DNA from: CAYWMD01 sp964458575
GTDB lineage: Bacteria > Verrucomicrobiota > Verrucomicrobiia > Limisphaerales > JADLHS01
Reading direction: 5' to 3'
DNA: 64,000 nucleotides
Assembly: GCA_964458575.1 (NCBI GenBank)
Contig: CAYWMD010000014.1
Coordinates: forward strand, 1 to 64,000
Shown here: positions 17,604 through 26,124 of the stretch, one piece after another
Numbering within the stretch: position 1 is the first letter of the stretch
Layout: the number at the start of each line of letters is the position of its first letter
Translations under genes and position numbers: made by a program
Notes under the pieces: model-generated
The model's database searches: none
What the model was told of the DNA's origin: nothing
What the model saw: the letters and a program-made list of their open reading frames with translations, nothing else

Positions 17604-18359
17604 CTACCTCGCCTTTCCTGCCACGGCTTGAATGCCACCAAGCAGATGCTGACGGAAATGCGGTTCGCCGAAACTGCTTTCGGTGTGGCCCATTGCGGTG
17701 AACCACATCCGGCCCTTGCCCACGGGCCGCCACCAACTGATTGGATGATCGCTGCCCATCGTCCCGCCGCGGTAGGTGGATTCGTCCACCGAACAAAGCA
17801 CATGCGTCGTGCCGCGCGGCGTGCCGATGTAGTTATACCATTCGTCGGTGCGATTCCACTCCGCCGGCAGGCCAGCCGTCGAGGGATGGGTCGCGTCTTC
17901 AAGCCTCACCACCGCCGGCACGATGGCGGAGTGATTGGTGAACGCGCAACCGATGACATCGCCGTACCAGGTCCAGTCGCCCTCGAAGGCGAGCGAACCG
18001 AAGATCGCGGCATGAACGGCGACGAGTCCGCCGCCCCCATTCAAATAGTTTTCGAAAGCGCGCTCCTGTTCGCGGTTCAACACGTCGCCGATGGTGCTCA
18101 GAAACACGACGGCCTGGAAGCGCGCCAGATTCGTTGTGGTGAATGCAGTTGAAGCTTCCGTCGCTTCCACTGCGAAACCGTGCTGGCGGCCGAGTTCGCG
18201 AATGGCGGCGAGGCCATTGGTGATGGAGGCGTGGCGGTAGCCGAGGGTCTTGGAAAAAACGAGCACGCGGAACGGTTTATCCGTTTGAGGGTGGGCCGCA
18301 ACGGCGACGAGGACCAGCACGGCAAGTAGCCACGTTAGTTTGGTTCGATATGGATTCAT
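17604..18359 (-). CDS. ThuA-like domain protein, secreted
   Basis: A 251-residue protein with an N-terminal signal (LTWLLAVLVLVAVAAHP) and a single ThuA domain, a glutamine-amidotransferase-like fold common in Planctomycetes and Verrucomicrobiota and linked to sugar utilisation. Landmarks are VLVFSKTLGYRHASI near residue 33, FLSTIGDVLNREQERAFENYLNGGGGLVAVHAA, and the C-terminal HPISWWRPVGKGRMWFTAMGHTESS. The biochemical role of the family is not established. It is separated by 6 bases from the secreted ADP-ribosylglycohydrolase gene downstream, so the two are probably one operon. Confidence 0.9.
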   Translation of the reverse strand: MNPYRTKLTWLLAVLVLVAVAAHPQTDKPFRVLVFSKTLGYRHASITNGLAAIRELGRQHGFAVEATEASTAFTTTNLARFQAVVFLSTIGDVLNREQERAFENYLNGGGGLVAVHAAIFGSLAFEGDWTWYGDVIGCAFTNHSAIVPAVVRLEDATHPSTAGLPAEWNRTDEWYNYIGTPRGTTHVLCSVDESTYRGGTMGSDHPISWWRPVGKGRMWFTAMGHTESSFGEPHFRQHLLGGIQAVAGKAR

Positions 18360-18382
18360 AAGTTGTGGCAGTAACTACGACT

Positions 18383-18536
18383 CTCCCTCACCCTGGCCCT
18401 CTCCCGCTGGGAGAGGGAACCGCAGTCGTGCGGTTCGAGTAATTCGACAATCCTCCGGCAAACTCAGCGGTTCGATTTGTTGTGAGACGGGGGAACGATT
18501 CTCCCTCTCCCAGCGGGAGAGGGTGGGGTGAGGGAG
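18383..18536. repeat. Palindromic repeat family A, copy 3
   Basis: The ends CTCCCTCACCC and GGGTGAGGGAG and the inner GGGAGAGGG arms match the copy at 5151. The centre carries CTCCGGCAAACTC in the same orientation as copy 1. It fills the gap between the ThuA gene and the downstream end of the oxidoreductase gene. Confidence 0.9.
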
Positions 18537-18576
18537 AACACGTCGTCGCTCGCATATGTTTCAGAAACGCTGGCGC

Positions 18577-20022
18577 TCACAACCGCCACGGTTTGCGCAT
18601 GTCGCGCGTCTTCAGCCGGTCATTGGCCGAAGAATCACCGATGAATTTCTCCTTCACCGGGTCGAAAGTCAGCTTGCGATTCAAGCGCGTCGCGATATCG
18701 GCGACGTGACATAGTTCATCGCCTTGCACCGAGTCCTCGATGGGGCAGATCGCCGGTTGACGGCTGCGGACGGAGTCGAGGAAGTTGCGCTGGTGATGGT
18801 TGCTCTTCGGCGAGCGCCAGCCGTTCGCCGGCAAGGGTTCATCGGCGAGTTTTTCCGGACCGGTGACCAAACCACCGCGATGCACTTCCACCCAACCTTC
18901 GCTGCCGACAAACAAGGTGCCGTGACCATGGTGGTCTTTCAGGCCGAAGCGCGTCTGCAAGTCGCTGAAATCGTTCAGCGGATTGGACTCGGTCGTGCGA
19001 TCGTTCGGTGTGCCGCGGAAACGCATGCGCACGCCGTCGGCGAAGGTGAAATTCACATCCCACGCGATGGAGGTGTTACAGGCGCCTTCGGTAGGAATGA
19101 TGGCTTTGCCCTCGATGATCATCGAGCCGCGCATCATCGCCGGATGTCCCCACAGCGCGATGTCAATCGGATGAATACCCCAGGCGGAAATGTAGCCAAG
19201 CGAGTAATCGGTGTTGTACCACCAGGTCTTCGTGCCACCGTCCCCGTTGATGGGCGCGGCCTTGCCGGGCGTGTAAAGCGTGGCGGGCGCCGGGCCGAGC
19301 CAGAAATCGTAGTCGAGGCCGTCCGGAACCGGCGCGGGCGTCACACTGCCACCCGGACGGCTGGCGGGCGCCCAGACCTGAATCTCCTGCAATTTGCCCA
19401 ACAAACCGTTGCGCACGATTTCGATGGCACGCTGAAACTCCCGACTCGAACGCTGCTGCGTGCCGAACTGGAAAATGCGTTTGTGCTTTTTGACCGCGCG
19501 ACGCAGCAACTGACACTCGCCGAACGACGGCGCCATCGGTTTTTCAAGATAAACATCCTTGCCCGTGTTGACGGAAGCCATGGCGGCGGGCACGTGCCAG
19601 TTGTCCGTCGTGCCGACGATCACCGCGTCGATGTCGGGCCGTTCGACCAACTCGCGAAAATTATGGTAAGCCCGGCAATCTTCGTTTTTGTAACGGTCGT
19701 TGACCTGTTTTCGCGCACCTTCGGCATGGTCCTTCCACACGTCGCAAACGGCGAGCACCCGGACGTCTGATTGCGCAAGATGGCCGGCCATGACCCCACG
19801 TCCCTGAGGCCCGCAGCCGATCAAGGCCGCACCGATGCGGTTGCCCGGCGAAACCGCGCCCTTGCCGAGGGCCGACGCTGGAATGATTTGCGGAAAAACG
19901 GCACCCGCGACGACGGCGCCAACTGCATTGCGAAGAAACTCCCGGCGTTTGATACCACCGGGATTTGCGACTGCCGTGAGGGATTGTTCGTCCGTGAGAA
20001 ACTTGTCCAATTCAGTTTTCAT
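18577..20022 (-). CDS. Gfo/Idh/MocA family oxidoreductase with Tat signal
   Basis: A 481-residue NAD(P)-dependent oxidoreductase. The N-terminus carries KRREFLRNAVGAVVAGAVFPQIIPASA, a twin-arginine export signal. The Rossmann fold follows (IGAALIGCGPQGRGVMAG, VLAVCDVW) with the substrate-loop motif YLEKPMAPS, in which the EKP lysine-proline pair is characteristic. The C-terminal part contains DYDFWLGPAPATLYTPGK and GIHPIDIALWGHP, typical of the large exported group common in Verrucomicrobiota and Planctomycetes. The open frame extends to 20331, but the ATG at 20022 directly precedes the Tat leader. It presumably acts on sugars or their lactones in the periplasm. The heparinase-like gene begins 34 bases upstream. 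Confidence 0.92.
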   Translation of the reverse strand: MKTELDKFLTDEQSLTAVANPGGIKRREFLRNAVGAVVAGAVFPQIIPASALGKGAVSPGNRIGAALIGCGPQGRGVMAGHLAQSDVRVLAVCDVWKDHAEGARKQVNDRYKNEDCRAYHNFRELVERPDIDAVIVGTTDNWHVPAAMASVNTGKDVYLEKPMAPSFGECQLLRRAVKKHKRIFQFGTQQRSSREFQRAIEIVRNGLLGKLQEIQVWAPASRPGGSVTPAPVPDGLDYDFWLGPAPATLYTPGKAAPINGDGGTKTWWYNTDYSLGYISAWGIHPIDIALWGHPAMMRGSMIIEGKAIIPTEGACNTSIAWDVNFTFADGVRMRFRGTPNDRTTESNPLNDFSDLQTRFGLKDHHGHGTLFVGSEGWVEVHRGGLVTGPEKLADEPLPANGWRSPKSNHHQRNFLDSVRSRQPAICPIEDSVQGDELCHVADIATRLNRKLTFDPVKEKFIGDSSANDRLKTRDMRKPWRL

Positions 20023-20056
20023 ACCCGCAACAAGTCTAGGGATGACGCCAACAATG

Positions 20057-23000
20057 TCAAAGGTTGCCCGATGCGTTGTAGGTAAAAACTTCAACCTTCG
20101 CCTCGTCACCGACGCTGAAGTCCACGAGCCACAAATCGTCGCCACCCTCCGGTTTGAGAGATTTGGTGATGCGTTCCATCTCACGGGCCTTTTCAACGTG
20201 AATGGTTCTTTTATCGAGCGACGCAACGCGCGCGGTGTGTTTGAAATCTTTCGTCGCCAGCGACATGCCGGCCACAGCCGCGGGGCACGGCCGGAAGGAA
20301 GAAGTCGAAATGGTTTTGGCCGCAGGATCAAACGACGTCACCTTCATGCGCCCGGTAATCGGCTCCGGCCCGCCAAGTTCCAGAACCGCCAACCCGTCTT
20401 TCATGCGAACGGCGAAAACGGGATACGTGCAACTATGCTGGCCGTTGAACAAGCGCACATTGTGGCCCACCAAGGTGGTTGGATCGGCAATGGACGAAGT
20501 CGGCTTGATGGTGACGGTCTTTGCCGCGTAGTTCACGGCGCGAACTGTGCCTGACAAGGATGGCGGCACGCGAATGACCTCGCCATTCGCCACGAGTTTC
20601 GTGCCGCCGGCGACAAATGTCCGCGTGCGCGCCCCAGCTGCGCGGCTGACGACGGTGATGGCAGCATCGCTTTCAAGCCGCGAACCGACTGCGCGCATGT
20701 TTCCCGCCCGCGCTGCGACCGAAATGGCATCCACCACTTTGCCGCGCTTGACCGCAATCGTGGCATCGGCATCGCAGTCCGCCAGCGCATTTGTGCCGAC
20801 CAGTTCCACACTGTCAATTTCCGGTTTGTCGCCGTATGGCTCCCAAACGGTGATGAAAGTATTTCCCTTGGGCGAAGGCCCGCGTTGGACGAGCAGGTAT
20901 TTTAGAATCGTGGGAATTTTTTTCTGGGGCGAAACGTAGGCATCGGCGACGACAAACTCCTGTCCCGCGCAAGGCATGACATGCGCGCGAAGTCCGGCGA
21001 CGGTTTCGCCACTGAATTGCCAGCGGCCCACGGCAGCGCGTTCCGGTTTCGTGCGCTGCCAGTTGAAAAAATGCGAGTAGCCGCTCCCGCTGTAGCCCTT
21101 GTATGGGCCGCGAAATTCGGGTCGGCCCTGGATGGGATCGTCATACAAAGCGCCGAGTGAAACTTCCCGACCTGCCAGTGTCCCCTCAGTCACGGGCGGC
21201 GGCAAAACCGAACCCGACCATGTGAACTCGCCTTCCGCGCCGTGCAGGCTGAGGCAATGGTTCGTGCCGCCGCGCACCCGCACAACGTCCACCAAGTAAG
21301 AATGTTCGTCGCTCGTGTCCACGAGCACGAGCGTGCGGCGATAGACATCCGCGTGGGCGTAGGTTCGAGCAGCGTCAATATCCACCACATGCACGGTGGG
21401 GCTGTCATGGAACCGCAGCACCTCTCCCGGCTTCATGCCCGTTTGGCGGGTTTGATCCACGACGAGGCAGTTGTGACTGATGGTGTTGTAGGTCCAACTG
21501 GCATTACCCGGATGGAAAGCATCCGTCTGATCGGGATAGCCGAGGTCGGGCGCCAACCTGCGACCGTAACCAAACAGTTCGATGTTCAACCGGTCGAAGT
21601 GCGCGTGGACGTTGCGTTCGCCGTAATACATCGAAACGGCCATCGAATCGCGGCGGTTGTTCAAAATGGCCGTGCCGAATCCATCGAGCAAACGGCTGCG
21701 CGGTTGATGATGATATTTTTTCGCATCCGCCCGCGCCGCGGCAATCACCGGTTTCTTGAACAGATTGTCAAAGGAGTCAATGCGATCCTCCTCCAGCTTC
21801 GTCCAGTGGCACATCGCCCAGGCGAACCGCGGCTCGCGATATTCACGATAAGCGGCTTCATACGCGTCGAAGCCGGGCGTGATCCAACCGGCATGGATGC
21901 TTCCGGAATCGCCGATGGCCGGCGTGAACTGGCCCGCGCAAATCAAATCCAACGGAGCGTCGAACACACGTTTCATCCTTGGAAACTTGTAAATGTCCTG
22001 ACCGGTCATCTTCAAGGGGTCGGCCATGAACACAAAATGATGAACCCAACCCGCACCGTAATTCGGCGATGTTTCATACGGCATGCCGTCCTTGTAGATG
22101 AGATTGTAAAGCGCGTAGTTAAGCCCCTCATGGCGCAAGGTCTTGCCAGTCTGCTCGAAAATTCCGCGTAACAACTTCTCGGTTGGTCCGTTTTGCCGGA
22201 CGAGCGCGGTGTAGATGAGCGCGTTCTGGTGCAAACCGTAATTGCCAACGATCTTCTCGCTTTCGATTCCGTCCAACCCTTCCTCCAACAAGTTCGCTTC
22301 GATGTTGGCGCGAATTTGTTCGGGCGAGCGCCACGGAAGCGAAGCTGCATTCTTGCCGATCAACGCCGGAAAAATCCGGTCGTACGCGATGGCCAGGTCT
22401 TTGAGCACCGTCGTTTCCCAAATCAGATTCGAGATTTTCCCGTGATACGTCCCTTTCATCAACTCGCCGTAACGCGACTGCACGGCGTAATCCATCCCCG
22501 GATAAATTTCCGCGATGCGGTCGAGCATGACGATGGCCTTGTGCGCGTATGGCGGGTCGCCCGTCAACACGTAGGCCTGGCTCAAGGTTTTTACGGCGGG
22601 CAACCAGGTGTTCATCCAATTCCAATGACACGCGTAAGCCACCAGCCAGAATTTTTTGCCCTCGGGCGCGATCCAACCGCGTCCGTCGTCGGCATAAGCG
22701 CCCGTGAGCAAACTGCGGTTGGTCATGCCTGAGCGGTAAAAAGCCTCGAAGTCGTTGCTCGGATATTTTTCACCGCCCAGGGGACAGGTGAGGCTGAACG
22801 GATGCTCCCGGTCGCATTGCCAGGGATAAGTCCCATGCCGGTAAACCGCCGTGCCGTGAACAGGACAACCGTCCGCTGAGACATCGAAGTCCCGCGGCAC
22901 GCGGTAGTCGGGAAGCAGGTCGTGAAGTTCCTGGTCGGACTTGGCGAGCCAATATTCGCAGTCCTTCAGGATTTTCTCGCAAACTGCTTTGGCGCTGGCG

Positions 23001-23167
23001 TCCTCCTCGCAAAGTTGGCGTGCTTTTGAGATTTGCTTCTCGGTCAATAGCACGCGGTCAGTTTTGAGCGGCCACTGAGGTTGCCGTTTGCCGGGGATAA
23101 ATTCTTCCGCGTGACCAATGGCTGCTGTGATCAGCAGCAACAGAATGAATTGGAGACAACGTTTCAT
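20057..23167 (-). CDS. Heparinase II/III-like polysaccharide lyase, secreted
   Basis: A 1036-residue protein with a signal peptide (CLQFILLLLITAAIGHA). An alpha-helical toroid covers about residues 40-470 (for example WMNTWLPAVKTLSQAYVLTGD, EKIVGNYGLHQNALIYTAL, YETSPNYGAGWVHH). The beta-sandwich region contains HAHFDRLNIELFGYGRRLAPDLGYP near 555, the histidine-rich metal-site motif of heparinase II/III enzymes, and then YNTISHNCLVVDQTRQ. The Tyr and His in these motifs are the likely catalytic residues for beta-elimination of uronic-acid polysaccharides. The last 350 residues are extra beta-rich sequence. The same-strand oxidoreductase downstream may process the unsaturated products. Confidence 0.87.
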   Translation of the reverse strand: MKRCLQFILLLLITAAIGHAEEFIPGKRQPQWPLKTDRVLLTEKQISKARQLCEEDASAKAVCEKILKDCEYWLAKSDQELHDLLPDYRVPRDFDVSADGCPVHGTAVYRHGTYPWQCDREHPFSLTCPLGGEKYPSNDFEAFYRSGMTNRSLLTGAYADDGRGWIAPEGKKFWLVAYACHWNWMNTWLPAVKTLSQAYVLTGDPPYAHKAIVMLDRIAEIYPGMDYAVQSRYGELMKGTYHGKISNLIWETTVLKDLAIAYDRIFPALIGKNAASLPWRSPEQIRANIEANLLEEGLDGIESEKIVGNYGLHQNALIYTALVRQNGPTEKLLRGIFEQTGKTLRHEGLNYALYNLIYKDGMPYETSPNYGAGWVHHFVFMADPLKMTGQDIYKFPRMKRVFDAPLDLICAGQFTPAIGDSGSIHAGWITPGFDAYEAAYREYREPRFAWAMCHWTKLEEDRIDSFDNLFKKPVIAAARADAKKYHHQPRSRLLDGFGTAILNNRRDSMAVSMYYGERNVHAHFDRLNIELFGYGRRLAPDLGYPDQTDAFHPGNASWTYNTISHNCLVVDQTRQTGMKPGEVLRFHDSPTVHVVDIDAARTYAHADVYRRTLVLVDTSDEHSYLVDVVRVRGGTNHCLSLHGAEGEFTWSGSVLPPPVTEGTLAGREVSLGALYDDPIQGRPEFRGPYKGYSGSGYSHFFNWQRTKPERAAVGRWQFSGETVAGLRAHVMPCAGQEFVVADAYVSPQKKIPTILKYLLVQRGPSPKGNTFITVWEPYGDKPEIDSVELVGTNALADCDADATIAVKRGKVVDAISVAARAGNMRAVGSRLESDAAITVVSRAAGARTRTFVAGGTKLVANGEVIRVPPSLSGTVRAVNYAAKTVTIKPTSSIADPTTLVGHNVRLFNGQHSCTYPVFAVRMKDGLAVLELGGPEPITGRMKVTSFDPAAKTISTSSFRPCPAAVAGMSLATKDFKHTARVASLDKRTIHVEKAREMERITKSLKPEGGDDLWLVDFSVGDEAKVEVFTYNASGNL

Positions 23168-23238
23168 GCAAAAGTTGTCCAGCAGTTTTCAATCAATACA
23201 CGGTCCTGCCAAATTAATTCGCATGCAATTCATCACCA

Positions 23239-23262
23239 GAAGCGCGGGCTTCAGCCCGCTTC
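23239..23262. repeat. Short palindrome GCGGGCT-TC-AGCCCGC
   Basis: A 24-base near-perfect hairpin in the divergent gap between the heparinase-like gene (minus) and the antitoxin gene (plus). It could be a member of another dispersed palindrome family; there is only one copy in the window. Confidence 0.6.
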
Positions 23263-23336
23263 ATCGTAGCGCGCTCTAAAGGCATCCCCGCGCACGCCCT
23301 CTTGCTTGGATTTGATCGGAACGCTATGTTGAGGCC

Positions 23337-23552
23337 ATGAAAGTTCAGGAAATCGAACAGGAAGCGTTGGCTCTATCGGAAGCCGAGCGCGTCTCGCTTG
23401 TCGCCAGATTGCTTGACACGCTGCCTCCTGCCGGAACGGACCTTTCGGACGAAGAGGTTGAGCGTCGTGAGCGAGATTTGGCGTCCGGCAAAGTTTCAGC
23501 GATTTCCCACGAAGAATTCACTCGTCGGGTTGAACGCGAACGCGGGCGATGA
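23337..23552 (+). CDS. Addiction-module antitoxin (short RelB/ParD-like component)
   Basis: A 71-residue acidic helical protein of the 'putative addiction module component' type, starting MKVQEIEQEALALSEAERVSLVARLLDTLP. The hydrophobic-charged spacing forms an amphipathic helix that usually wraps the toxin. The last bases overlap the ATG of the following toxin gene by four (ATGA), indicating translational coupling. Such antitoxins normally repress their own promoter, which would lie in the gap upstream at 23168-23336. Confidence 0.85.
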   Translation: MKVQEIEQEALALSEAERVSLVARLLDTLPPAGTDLSDEEVERRERDLASGKVSAISHEEFTRRVERERGR

Positions 23553-23839
23553 ACGCGGTTAATCACCCAGACGTTCAGAAAGACGTTTCCAAAATTCTGC
23601 GGCACTACGACAGCATCAACTCCCGGTTGGGGGACGAGTTCTGGGCCGAACTGAACGCCTTCATCCAAAAGTCCGCCGCGAGTCCGGGTCACTTCCACTT
23701 TGAATCACCGGGACGCAGACGCGTCAATCCGCATCACTTCCCGTATCATTTTCGCTTTCGCGAAATCGCTGGTGGCATCCGAATCACGGTGGTGCGCCAC
23801 CACAAGCAGCACCCAGCTACAGGCTGCCAACGCAAGTAA
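23549..23839 (+). CDS. RelE/ParE-family toxin
   Basis: A 96-residue basic protein with the RelE/ParE fold: an N-terminal pair of helices (VQKDVSKILRHYDSINSRLGDEFWAELNAFIQK) followed by strands FPYHFRFREIAGGIRITVVRHHKQHP. The final HH-K-HP matches the C-terminal motif of this toxin group. Members cleave ribosome-bound mRNA (RelE) or inhibit gyrase (ParE); which applies here cannot be decided. It appears complete and is coupled to the antitoxin. Confidence 0.88.
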   Translation: MNAVNHPDVQKDVSKILRHYDSINSRLGDEFWAELNAFIQKSAASPGHFHFESPGRRRVNPHHFPYHFRFREIAGGIRITVVRHHKQHPATGCQRK

Positions 23840-23874
23840 ACAATCCTCAACACCCATTAAACCGCAAATCACAT

Positions 23875-24888
23875 ATGAGCAGTCGAGTTTCCATTTTGGG
23901 CGTGCTCCTCGCCCCAGCTCTGATCGGCGCAAGCGTCGCCGCAGCCCAGACCAAACCCGCGCCCGATTGGGTGTGCGTGAACCGGCAGGCGGATTGGCAG
24001 CCGCGGGACTCGCAAGGAGAGTTCATTTACAAAAATCAAATGTGGATTCTTGGCGGATGGTTCACGCCGAAGACGCCGAATCCGCGCGATGTTTGGAAGT
24101 CGTCGGACGGCCAGAAGTGGACGCGTGTGCTGGAAACTGCGCCGTGGGAACACAGCGATTTGTCGGCGGCCATGGTCTTCAAAGGCCGCATGTGGTTCAT
24201 GGGTGGACGCAAATTGCCCGGCGAAGAAAACAGCAACAAGGTCTGGTCCTCCACCGACGGGGCAAAATGGGCTTTGGAAACCGACAATGCCGGTTGGTGT
24301 CCGCGTGTGGGGCCGTCGTTCGCGGTGTTCAAGGGCCGCATGTGGATTCTCGGCGGCACGGAAAATTTTTACACCAACGACAACCAGACGATGAAAAACG
24401 ATGTCTGGTCCTCCGCCGACGGCAAAAACTGGAATCGCGAGGTGAAGAACGCGCCCTGGTCGAAGCGGGCGCACGCCCAGGCGATCGTCTTCGACAAAAA
24501 ACTCTGGCTCATGGGCGGCGGGCGATGGCAGCCGAATAATGCTCCGACCAACGACGTTTGGTGCACGACCGATGGCGTGCATTGGACGCAAGTGACCGAC
24601 GCCGCCGAGTGGAAACCGCGAATGTGGTTTTCGACGGTGGTTTACCGGGATCGCCTGTGGCTGCTCGGCGGCTGGTCGAAGGCCAACGGCAATTTCGGCG
24701 ATGTCTGGTATTCCAGGGACGGCAAGGATTGGACAGAATTGAAGTCCAACGTGATTTGGTCGCACCGCCACGAGCCCTCGGCTTTTGTTTTCAAGGACCG
24801 GATTTGGGTCGCCGGCGGCTACGCGGATAAGTTGAACAGCGAATTGTGGAGCTTGGAAATTCCCAAGAAATGGTTTAAGAGCGATTGA
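23875..24888 (+). CDS. Secreted kelch-type beta-propeller protein
   Basis: A signal peptide (VSILGVLLAPALIGASVAAAQ) precedes five to six kelch-like repeats. Each repeat reads approximately F-x-G-R-M-W-(I/F)-(L/M)-G-G followed by NDVWSS-DG-x-W, for example at residues 58-65, 105-112, 156-163 and 205-212. The repeats pair into blades of a beta-propeller. It has no catalytic motif that I recognise, so a binding or sugar-lactone role is possible. It is the first gene of a rightward group leading to an oxidoreductase, a GHMP kinase and a symporter, which suggests a role with sugar uptake or recognition. Confidence 0.8.
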   Translation: MSSRVSILGVLLAPALIGASVAAAQTKPAPDWVCVNRQADWQPRDSQGEFIYKNQMWILGGWFTPKTPNPRDVWKSSDGQKWTRVLETAPWEHSDLSAAMVFKGRMWFMGGRKLPGEENSNKVWSSTDGAKWALETDNAGWCPRVGPSFAVFKGRMWILGGTENFYTNDNQTMKNDVWSSADGKNWNREVKNAPWSKRAHAQAIVFDKKLWLMGGGRWQPNNAPTNDVWCTTDGVHWTQVTDAAEWKPRMWFSTVVYRDRLWLLGGWSKANGNFGDVWYSRDGKDWTELKSNVIWSHRHEPSAFVFKDRIWVAGGYADKLNSELWSLEIPKKWFKSD

Positions 24889-24972
24889 ATGTGCTGGACC
24901 GTTCAGAGGCAAGAATGGCGTCGCGAAATTGGAAGCGTCATCATTCAAGATTCCCTTTCGGGATAGAATCCC

Positions 24973-26118
24973 ATGGCGTTGCCACTCAATTCCATCGCGA
25001 TTGCCGGAGCCTGGGGCTACATCGGTCGCAAGTTGCTCGATGCCGCGTTGCGGCGTGGCATGCGAGTTCACATCTTCGATCCGGGCACGCCGCCGGCTGA
25101 TCTGGATTTGAGCGCGGTCACGCGGGTCGAAAATGAGGCGGAATTTTACGTGCTGGATGCGAATTGGTTTCATCTCGCCTTGCATCCTGAAGCCCGACGC
25201 GAAGGAGAAACGCGGCTTTTGCAGCGTGCCCAATCCGAGCCGATTTGGATGCTGAACGAGAAACCGATGTTCGCGCCAGACCATCCGAGAGACGCACGCG
25301 CGCTCATCGAGGCGGTGGATCGGAGCCAGGCGGTCATGCTGTACGATTTCCCGGAACTCTTCGATCCGCTGACGCAGCGCATCACGGCGTATCTGGCTGG
25401 TTTCCGGCATGTGGAAATTTCGTCCATCACCACTCAACGCTCTAAGGATCGCGAGGACCCGGCGATTGCGCGAAACTTCAAGCGGATGGTGCCGATCCAG
25501 TTTCAGGAATCGGTTCATTGCCTCGCCTACGCGCTATTCATGCTGGGAACCGTGGGCGGAAGTTTCGACGCGGCACTGGCCAACGGGGTGCGCGTGAGCG
25601 CGAAGTCTGAACCTTACGTCCCGCCCAATCCGGAAGTTTACCCACGCGTAGTGGATGGACGCTGTGATTTTCAACTGACCTTTGGCCAGGTGAAGGTGGC
25701 GGGCGTCACGAATTTCAGGCGCGGCGCGCCGTGGTCAAAACGCCGCGTGCTGCGTGGGCGCGCCGATGGCCAACCGTTTGAAATCGAGGCGGACTATCTC
25801 GAAGGAAGGAAAATGCTCCGCATCAACGGCGTGGATCAGGGCTGGAACGCCGCGGCGTGTTCGTATGAAGCGATCCTGTCCACTTGGGCCACATGGCGGG
25901 CGAATGTTTCGCGCGAACAATTGCTGCACGGTTTGTATCCCAACCCGCGGCTGGCGTGGCTGGCGTTTCAATTGAGCGGGGCACTGTGGCGTTCCAGCTT
26001 CGAAGGCCGGCGGATCGAACTGGCGGATCTGGCGGCGATAAACTCGTTTGACAGCGGCTACCAGGCGGCGCTGCCCGGGCTTCCGCGCTACCCGGCGTCG
26101 GGAAGTAAATCCACTTGA
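24973..26118 (+). CDS. Gfo/Idh/MocA-like oxidoreductase (cytosolic)
   Basis: A 381-residue protein starting with a Rossmann dinucleotide motif (IAGAWGYIGRKLLDAALRRGMRVHIFDPG). Unlike the two exported family members in this window it lacks a Tat signal. The motif LNEKPMFAP near residue 97 corresponds to the EKP motif that binds cofactor and substrate. The rest is divergent (VEISSITTQRSKDREDPAIARNFKRM, QFQESVHCLAYALFMLG), where the histidine of VHCLAYAL may be the family's substrate-binding histidine. It ends 6 bases before the GHMP kinase gene, so it likely acts in the same pathway on a uronate or hexose. Confidence 0.78.
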   Translation: MALPLNSIAIAGAWGYIGRKLLDAALRRGMRVHIFDPGTPPADLDLSAVTRVENEAEFYVLDANWFHLALHPEARREGETRLLQRAQSEPIWMLNEKPMFAPDHPRDARALIEAVDRSQAVMLYDFPELFDPLTQRITAYLAGFRHVEISSITTQRSKDREDPAIARNFKRMVPIQFQESVHCLAYALFMLGTVGGSFDAALANGVRVSAKSEPYVPPNPEVYPRVVDGRCDFQLTFGQVKVAGVTNFRRGAPWSKRRVLRGRADGQPFEIEADYLEGRKMLRINGVDQGWNAAACSYEAILSTWATWRANVSREQLLHGLYPNPRLAWLAFQLSGALWRSSFEGRRIELADLAAINSFDSGYQAALPGLPRYPASGSKST

Positions 26119-26124
26119 TCGGAC

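Noticed and set aside
18383..18536. Rho-independent terminators at family A hairpins
   Set aside because: The stems are strong but lack U-tracts and recur inside coding DNA, so they are better described as mobile palindromes, although they may end transcripts incidentally.
23869..25518. 549-codon open frame on the minus strand
   Set aside because: It lies opposite the kelch and oxidoreductase genes, whose proteins show clear domains. The minus-strand product is rich in Arg, Pro and His with no fold pattern, as expected for a shadow of high-G+C coding DNA.
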